Shown here: in pieces, positions 8,024 to 17,657 of the stretch | Layout of the letters: the number at the start of each line of letters is the position of its first letter | Numbering within the stretch: position 1 is the first letter of the stretch | Assembly (NCBI GenBank): GCA_965278995.1 | Contig: OZ257136.1 | Location: 1,364,001-1,428,000, forward strand | Origin: JADJYF01 sp965278995 | GTDB lineage: Bacteria > Pseudomonadota > Gammaproteobacteria > Ga0077536 | DNA length: 64,000 nucleotides | Reading direction: 5' to 3' | Position numbers and translations under genes: made by a program | Notes under the pieces: generated by a model | The model's database searches: none | What the model was told of the DNA's origin: nothing | What the model saw: only the letters and a program-made list of their open reading frames with translations

Positions 8024-8602
8024 ATGATTTCACAAGCAAATAGTTCTTTTAAGTTCGGGCCACTAATCGCCACCGTTCTGCTTGGTGCAACGTTTAGTGT
8101 GTTTGGCGACGAGCAGGCAGCCGGTTACTTGATTCAGGCTGGTGATGTACTCGGAGTATCCGTATGGAAGGAAGAAGATCTAAGCCAAGAAATCTTGGTT
8201 CGTCCCGATGGCGGAGTGTCATTTCCTCTGGCTGGTGATCTCGTCGCGGCAGGACGGACAGTTATTGAAGTCCAAAAAGAAATCGTTGGCCGGATCGATG
8301 AATACATTCCGGAACCAGTTGTTACTGTGCAAGTAATGAAGATCGACGGTAACTCAATTTTCGTGTTGGGGAAGGTTACTCGACCCGGCGCATTTGTTAT
8401 GTCGCGTCCTTTGGACGTTACGCAAGCATTAGCACTTGCAGGAGGACTGGCGACATTTGCGGCCGAGAACGACATCTCCATCCTCCGTCGTTCCGGAAGT
8501 TCGCAATCGGCCATTGCGTTTCGCTATGGGGACGTACAGCGAGGAAAGATGCTGGAACAGAATATATTGTTACAACCCGGTGATGTTGTAGTCGTGCCGT
8601 AA
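8024..8602 (+). CDS. Polysaccharide export protein (Wza-like, SLBB domain)
   Basis: A 192-residue exported protein with a good GGGGGA ribosome-binding site. After a signal peptide (about 1-28) comes the poly-export domain (YLIQAGDVLGVSVWKEEDL, VRPDGGVSFPLAGD) and one SLBB-type domain (FVLGKVTRPGAF, then ALALAGGLATFA), ending LLQPGDVVVVP. Family role: periplasmic/outer-membrane conduit for capsule or EPS. It is short (Wza is about 380) and lacks the lipobox cysteine of Wza. This single-SLBB form is the one commonly found in exosortase-linked EPS loci. It lies between manC and the second ATPase. Confidence 0.9.
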   Translation: MISQANSSFKFGPLIATVLLGATFSVFGDEQAAGYLIQAGDVLGVSVWKEEDLSQEILVRPDGGVSFPLAGDLVAAGRTVIEVQKEIVGRIDEYIPEPVVTVQVMKIDGNSIFVLGKVTRPGAFVMSRPLDVTQALALAGGLATFAAENDISILRRSGSSQSAIAFRYGDVQRGKMLEQNILLQPGDVVVVP

Positions 8603-8681
8603 ATCTAATGCGTCGATGCCGACTACAAATTAACGTCCTTCGCTGCCCGAGGTTATTTGCCGTCGGCGACGGAATTTTCTG

Positions 8682-9653
8682 ATGTACGAGGCTTATTATC
8701 GGCTGAACGAAAAGCCTTTTGCCATGACGCCCGATCCGGCATTCTTGTTCCTCGGCTCAAAGCATATGGCGGGCTTAACGATGCTTCGCTATGGGCTTAT
8801 CAATAGAGCCGGAATAACGGTCTTGACGGGGGCAATTGGAGCCGGCAAAACCACACTTATAAGGCAATTACTAAACGAGATAACAAAGGATACGACCGTA
8901 GGCTTAATTTCGAATACCCACGAGTCTTTCGGAAGTTTGATGCAGTGGGTTTCAGTTGCTTTCGGGCTTGCTAGCCGCAGCAAAAGCAAAGCTGCCCTTT
9001 ACGATCAATTTACTAAATATTTAATCGCAGAGTACGGGGCGGGCCGTCGGGCAGTGCTGATTGTCGATGAAGCACAGAATCTTGACGACAAAACTCTCGA
9101 AGAGTTGCGACTGCTTACGAATATCAACGCGGACAAAGATCAACTGCTGCAGCTTGTGCTTGTGGGGCAGCCGGAACTACGTAATCGCCTGCGCCGAGGA
9201 AAGCTAGTCCAGTTTGTGCAACGTATCGGAGTGGATTACCACCTGTGTCCTCTGACTGTTGATGAAACTCATCGCTACATTGATTTCCGGATTACGGTAG
9301 CTGGTGGAGAATCGGGATTATTTGATCCGTTGGCTTGCCGATTCATTCACTACCAATGCGGCGGTATTCCGCGATTGATCAACGCTGTTTGCGATACAGC
9401 CATGGTGTATGGGTTTGCCACCAATGAAGCAGTAATTCGCCTTGAACTTGTTTACAGCATGATTAGCGAGCGGATCACGTCGGGATTATTAGCGGCCGCT
9501 GGCGTCATCGCGTCAGAGGACAGCCAAAGTCAATTAATTGAGCGCGTGGAGGAGAACCTGCGGCGCGCAAAAGACGAATTTGAAGCCGAAGCTGTGCCGG
9601 CGACAACCGTTGAAGTCGGACAGAGCACTCAAAGAGTGATGGAATCCAAATGA
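8682..9653 (+). CDS. ExeA-like AAA ATPase, exosortase-locus type (copy B)
   Basis: A 323-residue paralog of 3414-4502. It begins MYEAYYRLNEKPFAMTPD, with Walker A GAIGAGKTT (50-58) and Walker B VLIVDEAQ (about 125-132). SNTHESFGSLMQWV and LLTNINADKDQ are shared with copy A. The C-terminal tail is shorter, a predicted charged helix (EENLRRAKDEFEAEA). Its ATG stop overlap with wecB (ATGA at 9650) shows tight coupling. Copies A and B face opposite directions on either side of manB-manC. The role is inferred from locus type only. Confidence 0.88.
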   Translation: MYEAYYRLNEKPFAMTPDPAFLFLGSKHMAGLTMLRYGLINRAGITVLTGAIGAGKTTLIRQLLNEITKDTTVGLISNTHESFGSLMQWVSVAFGLASRSKSKAALYDQFTKYLIAEYGAGRRAVLIVDEAQNLDDKTLEELRLLTNINADKDQLLQLVLVGQPELRNRLRRGKLVQFVQRIGVDYHLCPLTVDETHRYIDFRITVAGGESGLFDPLACRFIHYQCGGIPRLINAVCDTAMVYGFATNEAVIRLELVYSMISERITSGLLAAAGVIASEDSQSQLIERVEENLRRAKDEFEAEAVPATTVEVGQSTQRVMESK

Positions 9654-10783
9654 CAGGTCGTTTGAAGCTATTGTTGATCGCAGGTGCACGGCCTAATTTC
9701 ATGAAAATTGCGCCGGTTATTCGCGAGATTCGTCGTCGAGACGAATCATTCTCCTATTCTCTGGTGCATACCGGACAGCACTATGATGAGGGTATGAGCG
9801 ACATTTTTTTTCGTGAGCTTGGTATACCGACACCAACCCATTATCTAAATGTTGGAAGCGGCAGTCATGCGCGCCAGACAGCCGCTATTATGACTTCGTT
9901 TGAACCAATCCTTGAGCAAGAAGCCCCCAGTTGCGTTGTCGTATTTGGCGATGTTAATTCGACACTAGCCTGCTCAATCGTAGCTAAGAAGCTCGGGTAC
10001 CCTGTCGCGCACATCGAAGCTGGTCTGCGGAGCGGGGATAGTTCTATGCCAGAAGAAATAAATCGGATCGTCACTGATGCTATTAGTGACTTCTTTTTTG
10101 TAACCGAAGAAAGCGGATTACGGCATCTCACGCGCGAAGGTAAGTCTGAGGACGCAATATTTCATGTCGGTCATGTCATGATCGATAATCTTTTTTTTGA
10201 ACTGACGAAATTAGAGGAAGACTCCGAGTCACTAACAATATCTTCGGAGTTGAAATCAACTTTTAATCGCTATGGGATTGTGACACTTCATCGGCCATCA
10301 AACGTCGATGATGAACCGATTTTTCGTGGCATCGCTGGTGCGCTTGCTGAGATTAGTCGCGATTTGCCGCTCGTATTCCCAGTGCATCCTCGCACTCAGT
10401 CGTGCCTGCGGCGTTTTGGCATAAGTCTGCCCAGCACCATAACGACTACTGAGCCCCTGGGTTACCGGGATTTTTTGAATTTGTGGCGTGATGCTGCTCT
10501 TGTCATGACAGATAGCGGCGGTCTGCAGGAAGAGACCACGGCACTTGGCGTGCCGTGCCTGACTCTGCGAACGAACACCGAGCGTCCTGTAACCGTAACG
10601 GAGGGCAGCAATCGCCTTGTTGGAGTTAATCCTGTTGAGATCGTCAAGGCGGCTAAGAATGTGCTTCGACGTCGCGAAGAACCAACAGAGATTCATCGGC
10701 CGAAATATTGGGATGGAATGGCGAGCGCCAGGATACTTGATGCGCTACAAACTAGCTTGAGCGGTTGTGAGACGAAAAAATGA
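9650..10783 (+). CDS. wecB: UDP-N-acetylglucosamine 2-epimerase (non-hydrolysing)
   Basis: A 377-residue WecB/RffE-type enzyme that converts UDP-GlcNAc to UDP-ManNAc. Family motifs: GARPNFMKIAPV near the start, HTGQHYDEGMSD, FGDVNSTLAC, HIEAGLRSGD, MPEEINRIVTD, LHRPSNVD, and the nucleotide-binding TDSGGLQEE followed by RTNTERPVTV. All are intact and the length is normal. It overlaps the upstream ATPase by four bases. It suggests a ManNAc or derived residue in the polymer, although no UDP-ManNAc dehydrogenase (WecC) is seen in the window. Confidence 0.95.
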   Translation: MTGRLKLLLIAGARPNFMKIAPVIREIRRRDESFSYSLVHTGQHYDEGMSDIFFRELGIPTPTHYLNVGSGSHARQTAAIMTSFEPILEQEAPSCVVVFGDVNSTLACSIVAKKLGYPVAHIEAGLRSGDSSMPEEINRIVTDAISDFFFVTEESGLRHLTREGKSEDAIFHVGHVMIDNLFFELTKLEEDSESLTISSELKSTFNRYGIVTLHRPSNVDDEPIFRGIAGALAEISRDLPLVFPVHPRTQSCLRRFGISLPSTITTTEPLGYRDFLNLWRDAALVMTDSGGLQEETTALGVPCLTLRTNTERPVTVTEGSNRLVGVNPVEIVKAAKNVLRRREEPTEIHRPKYWDGMASARILDALQTSLSGCETKK

Positions 10784-10860
10784 ATCGCTCTAGGTGTCAA
10801 TGCGAAATCAGTCTAGACAATCTTAGTATTCGCGCCAGATCGCGATGCACCTGTCTGAGA

Positions 10861-12108
10861 ATGAACAAAATTGCAATCGTGTTGCTGTGTTGTTCCGGCA
10901 ACTTACCGGCAATTGCAACTGAAGTGACGTGGCAACCATCTGCGCGCTCAATGATGCGAATAGAAGATAATATCCGCGGCGCCTCTCTAGAGAAAGAAAG
11001 TGCATGGGGATTTGATACCGGAGGAGCTGTTAACCTGCGTGCACGAACCGAAACGCTAACTAGCGAGATTGTTCCTCGCTTCAATTTAAGGCGATTTATT
11101 ATCGGGGACAACCTCGATGCAGATGAATATTCCATAACGTCCACCAACGACTGGGTACGGGAACGTTCCGCTCTCGGTTTGGATTTTTCATATAGTCGAG
11201 ACTCCACACTAACCAGCGAAGCAACAGACGCCGGCCGGGTCGATGACGTAAAAAATCGCGACTCAATTATCGTTACGCCGTCAGTGTCCTATGCGCTAAC
11301 AGATGTGGTTTCAGCACAAAGTTCTTTTACGTACAACGACGTAAGCTATGTTGACGTCGGCAACAGTGGACTAATTGACTATACCTATTTGCAAGGCACT
11401 GCGGGGCTGAATTACCAATGGGGTGAACAATTATTGTTCTTTGCGAATACGTCGGTCAGTAACTTCAAGGCACCGGAAACAGAAAGCACCACGCGAACTT
11501 ACGGAGGGCAGACCGGTGCCACCTTGACGTGGGACGAGAATCTAACGCTTACAGCCGCGATCGGTTGGAACTCAAGCGACATTAAGTTTGTCGAGCAACA
11601 AGTCATAGTCGTAGCCGACCCATTCCCTCGACTGGCACTTGTTTCAGTAAAAGATGAGGCTTCCAGTAGCGGTCCAATTGCTAATGTGTCTATTCGAAAG
11701 ATCTTCGAGACAACAGTAATGAAGTTCGATTATGTGCGTCAAGTTAGTCCCAGTGGCAGAGGTTCACAAAGCAATAGCGATCGGGTAACGCTGAACGTTG
11801 TGACACGGCTCAATGACCGATTGAGTTTGATATTCGATGGGCAGTATGACTCTCGCACAGCGGAGGGGGCCACTAGCGGTGGGGCGGTTCTCGGCGGCGG
11901 AGCAGCGCGAGACCTCAATCGCGACTATGCAGAAGTTAGAGGCGCCATCCGCTATCAGATATTCGAAGAATGGTATCTGAGCGCGGCATATCGATTTGGT
12001 CATAGGACGAGTACCAACCTAACGAATGTCGATGTCGCGGATTCCAATTCAGTGTTTCTAACGGTCGACTATAACGGATTGCGACAAGACTATTGGGGTG
12101 GATATTAG
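10861..12108 (+). CDS. Outer-membrane beta-barrel protein of exosortase/EPS locus
   Basis: A 415-residue protein starting at ATG 10861, where a signal peptide begins (MNKIAIVLLCCSGNLPAIA); the frame is open back to an ATG at 10780 that overlaps the wecB stop. The mature part alternates polar and hydrophobic residues in many short strands (for example LGLDFSYSRDS, SLIFDGQYDSRTAE, WYLSAAYRFGHR), as in a large barrel. Position and character match the family annotated as PEP-CTERM-associated outer membrane protein (TIGR03016 type). It probably supplies the outer-membrane step together with the Wza-like protein. No catalytic motif is visible. Confidence 0.75.
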   Translation: MNKIAIVLLCCSGNLPAIATEVTWQPSARSMMRIEDNIRGASLEKESAWGFDTGGAVNLRARTETLTSEIVPRFNLRRFIIGDNLDADEYSITSTNDWVRERSALGLDFSYSRDSTLTSEATDAGRVDDVKNRDSIIVTPSVSYALTDVVSAQSSFTYNDVSYVDVGNSGLIDYTYLQGTAGLNYQWGEQLLFFANTSVSNFKAPETESTTRTYGGQTGATLTWDENLTLTAAIGWNSSDIKFVEQQVIVVADPFPRLALVSVKDEASSSGPIANVSIRKIFETTVMKFDYVRQVSPSGRGSQSNSDRVTLNVVTRLNDRLSLIFDGQYDSRTAEGATSGGAVLGGGAARDLNRDYAEVRGAIRYQIFEEWYLSAAYRFGHRTSTNLTNVDVADSNSVFLTVDYNGLRQDYWGGY

Positions 12109-12110
12109 AT

Positions 12111-13856
12111 ATGGACGAGTCAGCAAATATTGCGTCGAATGTTAGCGACATCATCCGTCGCCGGTTGCCGCTAAGTCTATTCGTGGTACTGATTTTGTTG
12201 TTGGTTACGCTCGCCTTGGCTCTCGGCCTTCCTTCGCTTTATAGATCGAGAGCAGTAATTCTTATTGAAGCGCAGGAAATGCCTCAAGACCTTGTGCGGA
12301 CGCTAGTTACCAGTTTTGCTGATCAACGTATTCAGGTTATCTCTCAGCGCGTGCTAACTAACGGTAATCTTTCAACGATTATAGATAAATACGATCTTTA
12401 TCCCGAAGAGCGAAAAAGTGATCCGCTGGAGCTGGTTCTGGATGCAATGAGAAAAGACATCAGCGTAACGCCGATTAGCGCCGAAGTTGCCGACCCCAAA
12501 GCTGGCCGGTCTGTCCAGGCTACAATCGCATTTGAACTTGCATATGAGAATAAGTCACCGGCGCTTGCGCAACGCGTTGCAAACGAAATTGCCAGCTTGT
12601 TTCTAAGCGAGAATCTTCGTCAACGGACGGAATCATCTAAAGAGACGCTTACTTTTCTAACGATAGAATCCGAAAAACTGGGTAAGCGGGTCGCAGACCT
12701 TGAGGGAAAACTGGCGCAGTTTAAGAAGGGCAATGTGGAATCGCTTCCAGAGATGACCAACTTAAATATAGAGCTGATGAATAGAACCGAGGGGGAAATC
12801 AGGTCGCTCGATGTTCAAACACGCTCTCTAGAACAGCAGCGGGTTTATTTAGAGTCCGAGCTCGCACAGCAGAAGCCAACTATGGGTTTATTTTCTGAAA
12901 CTGGAGAACGAATTCTTGGTCCTTCAGATAGGCTAAAAGTGTTGGAGTCCGAATTTACTCCACTTGCTGCTCGGTACGGTGAGAACCACCCGGATGTCGT
13001 TGCAAAGCGTCGAGAAATTCAATCGTTGCGCGAACAATCGGGACCCCCATCTTCAAATAGTGAAATCCTACTTCAGCTGAAAAAAGCGCGCAGCGATCTG
13101 GCGATCGCAGAGAAGAAGTATTCGGATGACCACCCAGACGTTAAGCGTCTCCGGCGTGAAGTATCGGCTCTACAGCAAAACGCTAGCAATGTTTCTTCTC
13201 TTGCAATCCCTGAAGCAGTCAACGCTCGTCCCGATAATCCTGCATATATTCAGTTACAAGCACGTTTGGAAAGCACGATTACAGAGTTGAGGGGGCTTCA
13301 CTCTCAACGTGCCGAACTCGGGACAAAATTAGTGGAACTGGAGACCAGGCTCACGAGTTCCCCTGAAATTGAACGTCAGTACAGGGGTTTGACACGAGAC
13401 TACGAGGCTGCGCAAGCAGAGTACCAAGAGGTAACAGCCAAACGTCAAGACGCCGAATTGGCAAGTAATCTGGAAACCGAACAGAAAAGCGAAAGGTTCG
13501 CGTTGATTGAACCACCGGTTATCCCTGAAAAACCTTCGAAACCGAACCGATTTGCCATAGGACTTGTAGGATTCGCACTTTCTGTTGCTACAGGTGTGGG
13601 TTCAGGAGCGTTAATAGAAAGATTTGATGATCGTTTGTACGGGCGTATGGGGGTATTAAGGGCACTTGGCGTCCCTCCGCTGGCGATAATTCCAAGAATT
13701 GAAACAGCAGGAACTAAGCGCAAACAGCTTCGAAGTAAGCTTACTTTAGCTATCGTCATAGCGGCCTTGATATTCGGCGCACTTTTGCTCGTGCATTTTC
13801 TTTTTCGCCCGATTGATATCTTGTTTTTCCAAATCGTTCGAGCTTTGACTACATAG
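12111..13856 (+). CDS. Wzz-family polysaccharide chain-length determinant
   Basis: A 581-residue inner-membrane protein. The ATG at 12111 is preferred over the in-frame TTG at 12093; GGGGTGG lies upstream. One N-terminal transmembrane helix (about residues 20-43, LSLFVVLILLLVTLALALGL) is followed by a long periplasmic coiled-coil section. That section contains two copies of a YGENHPDV / YSDDHPDV motif and ends in a proline-rich PPVIPEKPSKPNR before further hydrophobic helices. This is the Wzz/BcsC-like chain-length family seen in exosortase EPS loci. It lacks a kinase domain; the kinase is the next gene. Confidence 0.9.
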   Translation: MDESANIASNVSDIIRRRLPLSLFVVLILLLVTLALALGLPSLYRSRAVILIEAQEMPQDLVRTLVTSFADQRIQVISQRVLTNGNLSTIIDKYDLYPEERKSDPLELVLDAMRKDISVTPISAEVADPKAGRSVQATIAFELAYENKSPALAQRVANEIASLFLSENLRQRTESSKETLTFLTIESEKLGKRVADLEGKLAQFKKGNVESLPEMTNLNIELMNRTEGEIRSLDVQTRSLEQQRVYLESELAQQKPTMGLFSETGERILGPSDRLKVLESEFTPLAARYGENHPDVVAKRREIQSLREQSGPPSSNSEILLQLKKARSDLAIAEKKYSDDHPDVKRLRREVSALQQNASNVSSLAIPEAVNARPDNPAYIQLQARLESTITELRGLHSQRAELGTKLVELETRLTSSPEIERQYRGLTRDYEAAQAEYQEVTAKRQDAELASNLETEQKSERFALIEPPVIPEKPSKPNRFAIGLVGFALSVATGVGSGALIERFDDRLYGRMGVLRALGVPPLAIIPRIETAGTKRKQLRSKLTLAIVIAALIFGALLLVHFLFRPIDILFFQIVRALTT

Positions 13857-13907
13857 CGGCGATACCCCCGGAATTAGATTTAAGTGTAGATTGCGGAGAT
13901 CAATTCG

Positions 13908-14723
13908 TTGGAAAGAATAAAACAGGCACTAGACAAGGCCAGACAAGATCGTGAACGAATCGACGAAGCTGGCTTAAATAAAGGCTCAGTAGACCGAGAT
14001 CAATCGTCTACGACGACTGAGAACGATATCAAATACTCTCAGACGAAAGTTCAGAATCTCATCCCTGAGGTGCTACGTGACAATCGAGTGATATATGGTG
14101 AAGCCGATCGAAGCGGCCTTACTGCATATAAAATGCTTCGTACCCAGGTACTGCAGCGCATGACAGCTCGTGGATGGAACGCCCTAGCTGTCACGAGTCC
14201 AGCAGCGTCTGATGGCAAATCACTGACGGCAATCAATCTTTCAATCAGTCTTGCGCGAGAACTGCATCACACAGTGCTCTTAGTTGACATGGACCTCCGC
14301 AATCCAAGTGTTCATCGATATTTCGGTTTGCAACCGGAATTAGGTATTAGCGACTATTTGCTTAAAGGTAAATCAATGGGCGAGATTCTTCTGAATCCCG
14401 GAATTGAGCGATTAGTATTATTACCTGGTCGAGAGCCCATCGAAAATTCCTCTGAGATACTAGCTTCCCCTGCAGTGGGGAAACTAGTCCAAGAGTTGAA
14501 AAACAGGTATCCAACCCGCATGGTGCTTTTTGATTTGCCTCCGGTACTAGCGACGGATGACGCTCTTTCGTTTGCCCCATTCGTTGATGCTTTTCTGCTC
14601 GTGCTGCGAGATGGCACAACCACTCGAACGGCCCTTGAACGGACAATGGAACTCATGAAAGATGCTAATATTCTCGGGACTGTATTAAATGCATCGGAAG
14701 AAAGGATTTCGAGCTACTACTGA
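13908..14723 (+). CDS. BY-kinase-like CpsD/CapB ATPase (tyrosine autokinase)
   Basis: A 271-residue cytoplasmic P-loop protein starting at TTG 13908 with GGAG upstream. Walker A appears as SPAASDGKSLTA rather than the usual GEGKS/T form, Walker A' is VLLVDMDLRNPSVHRY, and Walker B is MVLFDLPPVL. The final residues are SSYY, so the usual tyrosine-rich tail is reduced to two tyrosines. Family role: with its Wzz partner it controls polymer length and export through cycles of autophosphorylation. It ends the operon; the next stretch is decayed. Confidence 0.85.
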   Translation: MERIKQALDKARQDRERIDEAGLNKGSVDRDQSSTTTENDIKYSQTKVQNLIPEVLRDNRVIYGEADRSGLTAYKMLRTQVLQRMTARGWNALAVTSPAASDGKSLTAINLSISLARELHHTVLLVDMDLRNPSVHRYFGLQPELGISDYLLKGKSMGEILLNPGIERLVLLPGREPIENSSEILASPAVGKLVQELKNRYPTRMVLFDLPPVLATDDALSFAPFVDAFLLVLRDGTTTRTALERTMELMKDANILGTVLNASEERISSYY

Positions 14724-15559
14724 CGCGAATGGCTTTGCGACTTTCGGGGACCCGAATGCTGTTTCCGTTCAGTGGCACCGCCGTCCTACAAGCAGGCTGC
14801 TGCATATTGCGGTTCCGAACAACCAGAACGCGGCTGGGACAGGAATCGGAGTCGTTAGGAAGCGGATATAGTCCTGCCCTACAAGAGCCTAGCCTACTAC
14901 TTGCCAGAGGTCGTTGATGCCTGTGAGACGAGTACTCCCGGGTCTCGATCCTGGGAACGCCAAGGTAGTAAATGCAGTTCCATCGTACAAAAAATAGTGG
15001 GCTGTACGAGAAGCATCACGATATGTCCCTAGCATTAGTCCGTTGATGTTGATGTCCATAATCTCGGTGTAAGACTTAGCGCCCGGATGATCAATTATCG
15101 TGTAGACCTTATCGCGATACATATAGCCATGAACGATTAGTGCAGCGTCCATGTAAAATCCCACAATCGAACTATCGTTGCTAATGCGTCCGGCCGTGGT
15201 TCCACGGGCATCCGGGACAGTCAGCGACGTAAAGGTCAAGCCATCGTATAAGTAACCATGAGTGACGCTGCCGAGGTCGGAGTAAGTGCCAACGAATTCG
15301 CCTTTATTGTTGAGCTCCCCGTATGCTCGTGAAGAGCAAACCGGGAACTACGATGCTTGAAAATATTCCGGCGGCATAAAAGTAATTGGTGTTACTTGTC
15401 CTGGTGGAGTATTGCCCCCGCCATGTCACCGGCATCGTTGACATCCCAGGCTATAGTCTGAGAGGGACCGCCAAAAATGTTGATAGTGCTTTGAGGATGG
15501 TCGAGAGTGACAAAACTCGTTTCCTCGGACAGAAATCTGTGTATCCCCATCGAATCTCG

Positions 15560-15570
15560 GTAAGCGTCCG
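15560..15570 (+). repeat. IS66 left terminal inverted repeat
   Basis: GTAAGCGTCCG, identical to the complement of 19536-19546. GTAAGCG ends are typical of IS66-family elements. Confidence 0.9.
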
Positions 15571-15660
15571 GTCAGTACCGCCTATCGCCTGATGTGACGC
15601 CGCGAGAACATACGTGTCCGATCAGAAATGGACACGGTGGACGTGTCCGCTTGAGGATAA

Positions 15661-16071
15661 ATGGACACAGTGGATGAAGCGGGTGAGCGGCAGAAAACGA
15701 GGCGTGTCATGCGCTCGCTGGCCGAGAAGCAGACGATAGTCGAAGAAGCCATGCGGCCGGGTGCGTCAGTAGCAGCCGTTGCGCGACGGCACGGGCTAAA
15801 CGCAAACCTGTTTTTCGGCTGGCGCCGTCTCTACGAGCAAGGATTGTTATCGTCGCGCACTCGGGCGTCCGTGCTCGTGCCAGTTGTAACTATGCCGGTG
15901 AACACTGAGGTCACCGCCGATCGCACTCCGTCAACAGAGCTTGCGTCGCCAATTTCTGCCGCCGGTGTGGTCGAAATCGAACTGCCAAACGGCACCCGAC
16001 TCTGGCTCCGCGGTGCAGTCGAGGTCCCGCTAGCGACTGCCGTTTGCGAGGCATTGAGCGTCCGATGCTGA
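15661..16071 (+). CDS. tnpA: IS66 accessory protein TnpA
   Basis: A 136-residue protein with a transposase-8-like helix-turn-helix near residues 20-60 (KQTIVEEAMRPGASVAAVA, then RRHGLNANLFFGWRRLY), the usual DNA-binding first frame of IS66. A Thr/Pro-rich linker and a C-terminal IELPNGTRLWLRG follow. It overlaps tnpB by seven bases. It appears intact. Confidence 0.92.
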   Translation: MDTVDEAGERQKTRRVMRSLAEKQTIVEEAMRPGASVAAVARRHGLNANLFFGWRRLYEQGLLSSRTRASVLVPVVTMPVNTEVTADRTPSTELASPISAAGVVEIELPNGTRLWLRGAVEVPLATAVCEALSVRC

Positions 16072-16412
16072 CGCCGCAAGCGGGCGCCCGCATCTGGCTG
16101 GCGGCCGGTGTCACCGACATGCGTAAAGGCTTCGATGGTCTGGCGGCATTAGTGCAACTCGCGTTGAGTGAAGATCCATTCTCGGGTCAGCTGTTCGTCT
16201 TCCGTGGCCGCCGTGGCGATCGCATCAAGATTTTGTGGTGGGACGGTGATGGTCTGTGTCTGTTCGCCAAGCGCATCGAGCGTGGCTACTTCGTGTGGCC
16301 ACAAGCCACGTCAGGCGCCGTATCATTAACCAGCGCGCAGTTATCGATGCTGTTAGAAGGAATAGATTGGCGCCATCCGCAACGAACAAAAACACCGCAA
16401 TTTGCCGCATAA
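16065..16412 (+). CDS. tnpB: IS66 accessory protein TnpB
   Basis: A 115-residue IS66 Orf2 protein. The ATG at 16065 overlaps the tnpA stop. Family signatures are GVTDMRKGFDGLAALV, LFVFRGRRGDRIKILWW, and DGLCLFAKRIERGYF followed by WP. It is complete and required with TnpA and TnpC in known IS66 transposition. The start of tnpC lies about 40 bp downstream, interrupted by the IS3. Confidence 0.95.
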   Translation: MLTPQAGARIWLAAGVTDMRKGFDGLAALVQLALSEDPFSGQLFVFRGRRGDRIKILWWDGDGLCLFAKRIERGYFVWPQATSGAVSLTSAQLSMLLEGIDWRHPQRTKTPQFAA

Positions 16413-16524
16413 AAGTGCTGCATACGCTGATCGTGTTTGTTAAAATACAGGCGTGGCAAACGAGCAAACATAGAAATGGACCCATGAAACTGGACAGCGC
16501 CGTAAGTGAAATCTTCATAGGATT

Positions 16525-17370
16525 TCAGGCCGCCAGTTTAGCGGCGGCCTGTTCAAAGTACACCGCATCCGGGGTGCGTCGGTCCAGCGCGCTGTGACGG
16601 CGCTTGCTGTTATAGAACACGAAGTATCGAGCCAGTCCGTCGCGCAGAGCAGCTGGCGTCTCGTAGGCATGCAGATAGACATTCTCGTACTTGACGCTGC
16701 GCCACAGCCGTTCGACGAACACGTTATCCACCCAACGACCCTTGCCGTCCATGCTGATCTCGACACCGCGACTCTTGAGCACGTCCGTGAAGGCCTCAGA
16801 GGTGAACTGCGCACCCTGGTCAGTGTTAAAGATCTGTGGCGCCCCATAGCGCTGCAAGGCCTCTTCCAGGGCATCGATACAGAACGCCGTGTCCAGCGTG
16901 TTCGACAGTCGCCACGATAGCACCCGGCGCGAGTACCAATCGATGATCGCGACCAGGTACATGAACCCCTTCGCCATCGGGATATAGGTGATGTCCGTCG
17001 CCCAGACGTGGTTCGCACGCTCGATTGGCAAGTCTCGCAGCAGGTACGGGTAGATCTTGTGCCCCTTGCCAGGTTGGCTGGTTCGCCGCCGCGGGTACAG
17101 CGCCCGCAGATCCATCAACCGCATCAGTCGCTGGACTCGCTTGCGGTTGACCACATGCCCTCGGTCCTCCAATTCATCGCAGAGCCGTCGGCTGCCATAG
17201 AACGGATACTGCAGGTGGATCTCGTCGATAATCCGCATCAATGCCAGATCATGCGTCGATACCGCTGTCGGTTGGTAGTACGCCGTCGAACGCGGCACCG
17301 CGAGCAATTGGCAGCGCCGCGCCTTGGGCAACGGATGTTCCATTTGGATCTTTTCCCGGCGCTCGCTCAT
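16525..17370 (-). CDS. IS3-family transposase OrfB (integrase core)
   Basis: A 281-residue DDE transposase. An HTH_21-like segment (IIDEIHLQYPFYGSRRLCD) precedes the rve core, with catalytic residues in WATDITYI, FNTDQGAQFTS and VERLWRSVKYE. All three acidic positions are present and the C-terminus is complete, so the protein should be active. Its ATG overlaps the orfA stop (ATGA), so expression may use coupled re-initiation rather than the frameshifting common in the family. Confidence 0.95.
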   Translation of the reverse strand: MSERREKIQMEHPLPKARRCQLLAVPRSTAYYQPTAVSTHDLALMRIIDEIHLQYPFYGSRRLCDELEDRGHVVNRKRVQRLMRLMDLRALYPRRRTSQPGKGHKIYPYLLRDLPIERANHVWATDITYIPMAKGFMYLVAIIDWYSRRVLSWRLSNTLDTAFCIDALEEALQRYGAPQIFNTDQGAQFTSEAFTDVLKSRGVEISMDGKGRWVDNVFVERLWRSVKYENVYLHAYETPAALRDGLARYFVFYNSKRRHSALDRRTPDAVYFEQAAAKLAA

Positions 17371-17657
17371 CGGTCGCGCCCGAGCACTTTGGCTAAAAAA
17401 TCGTTCTCCATCGCCAACCGGCCGATCTTCGCGTGGAGCTTCTCTACCTCCTGCTCTTGATGCCCGGCCTCAACGGCGTGGCCACCAAACACATCTTCGG
17501 CGCCTTCGGTTAGGCGCTTCTTCCAGTCCTGGATCTGATTGGGGTGAACATCGAATTGCTCAGCCAATTCAGCCAGCGTGCGCTCGCCTTTCAAGGCCGC
17601 CAGCGCCACCTTGGCTTTGAATGCTGAGGAATGATTGCGTCGCTTTCTCTTGGTCAT
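17367..17657 (-). CDS. IS3-family transposase OrfA
   Basis: A 96-residue protein starting at ATG 17657, with AAGGAG nearby; an upstream in-frame start would add an unlikely extension. The helix-turn-helix (KAKVALAALKGERTLAELA, then EQFDVHPNQIQDWKKRL) is followed by a leucine-zipper-like segment (EVEKLHAKIGRLAMENDFL). This is the standard DNA-binding subunit of IS3 elements. Confidence 0.94.
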   Translation of the reverse strand: MTKRKRRNHSSAFKAKVALAALKGERTLAELAEQFDVHPNQIQDWKKRLTEGAEDVFGGHAVEAGHQEQEVEKLHAKIGRLAMENDFLAKVLGRDR

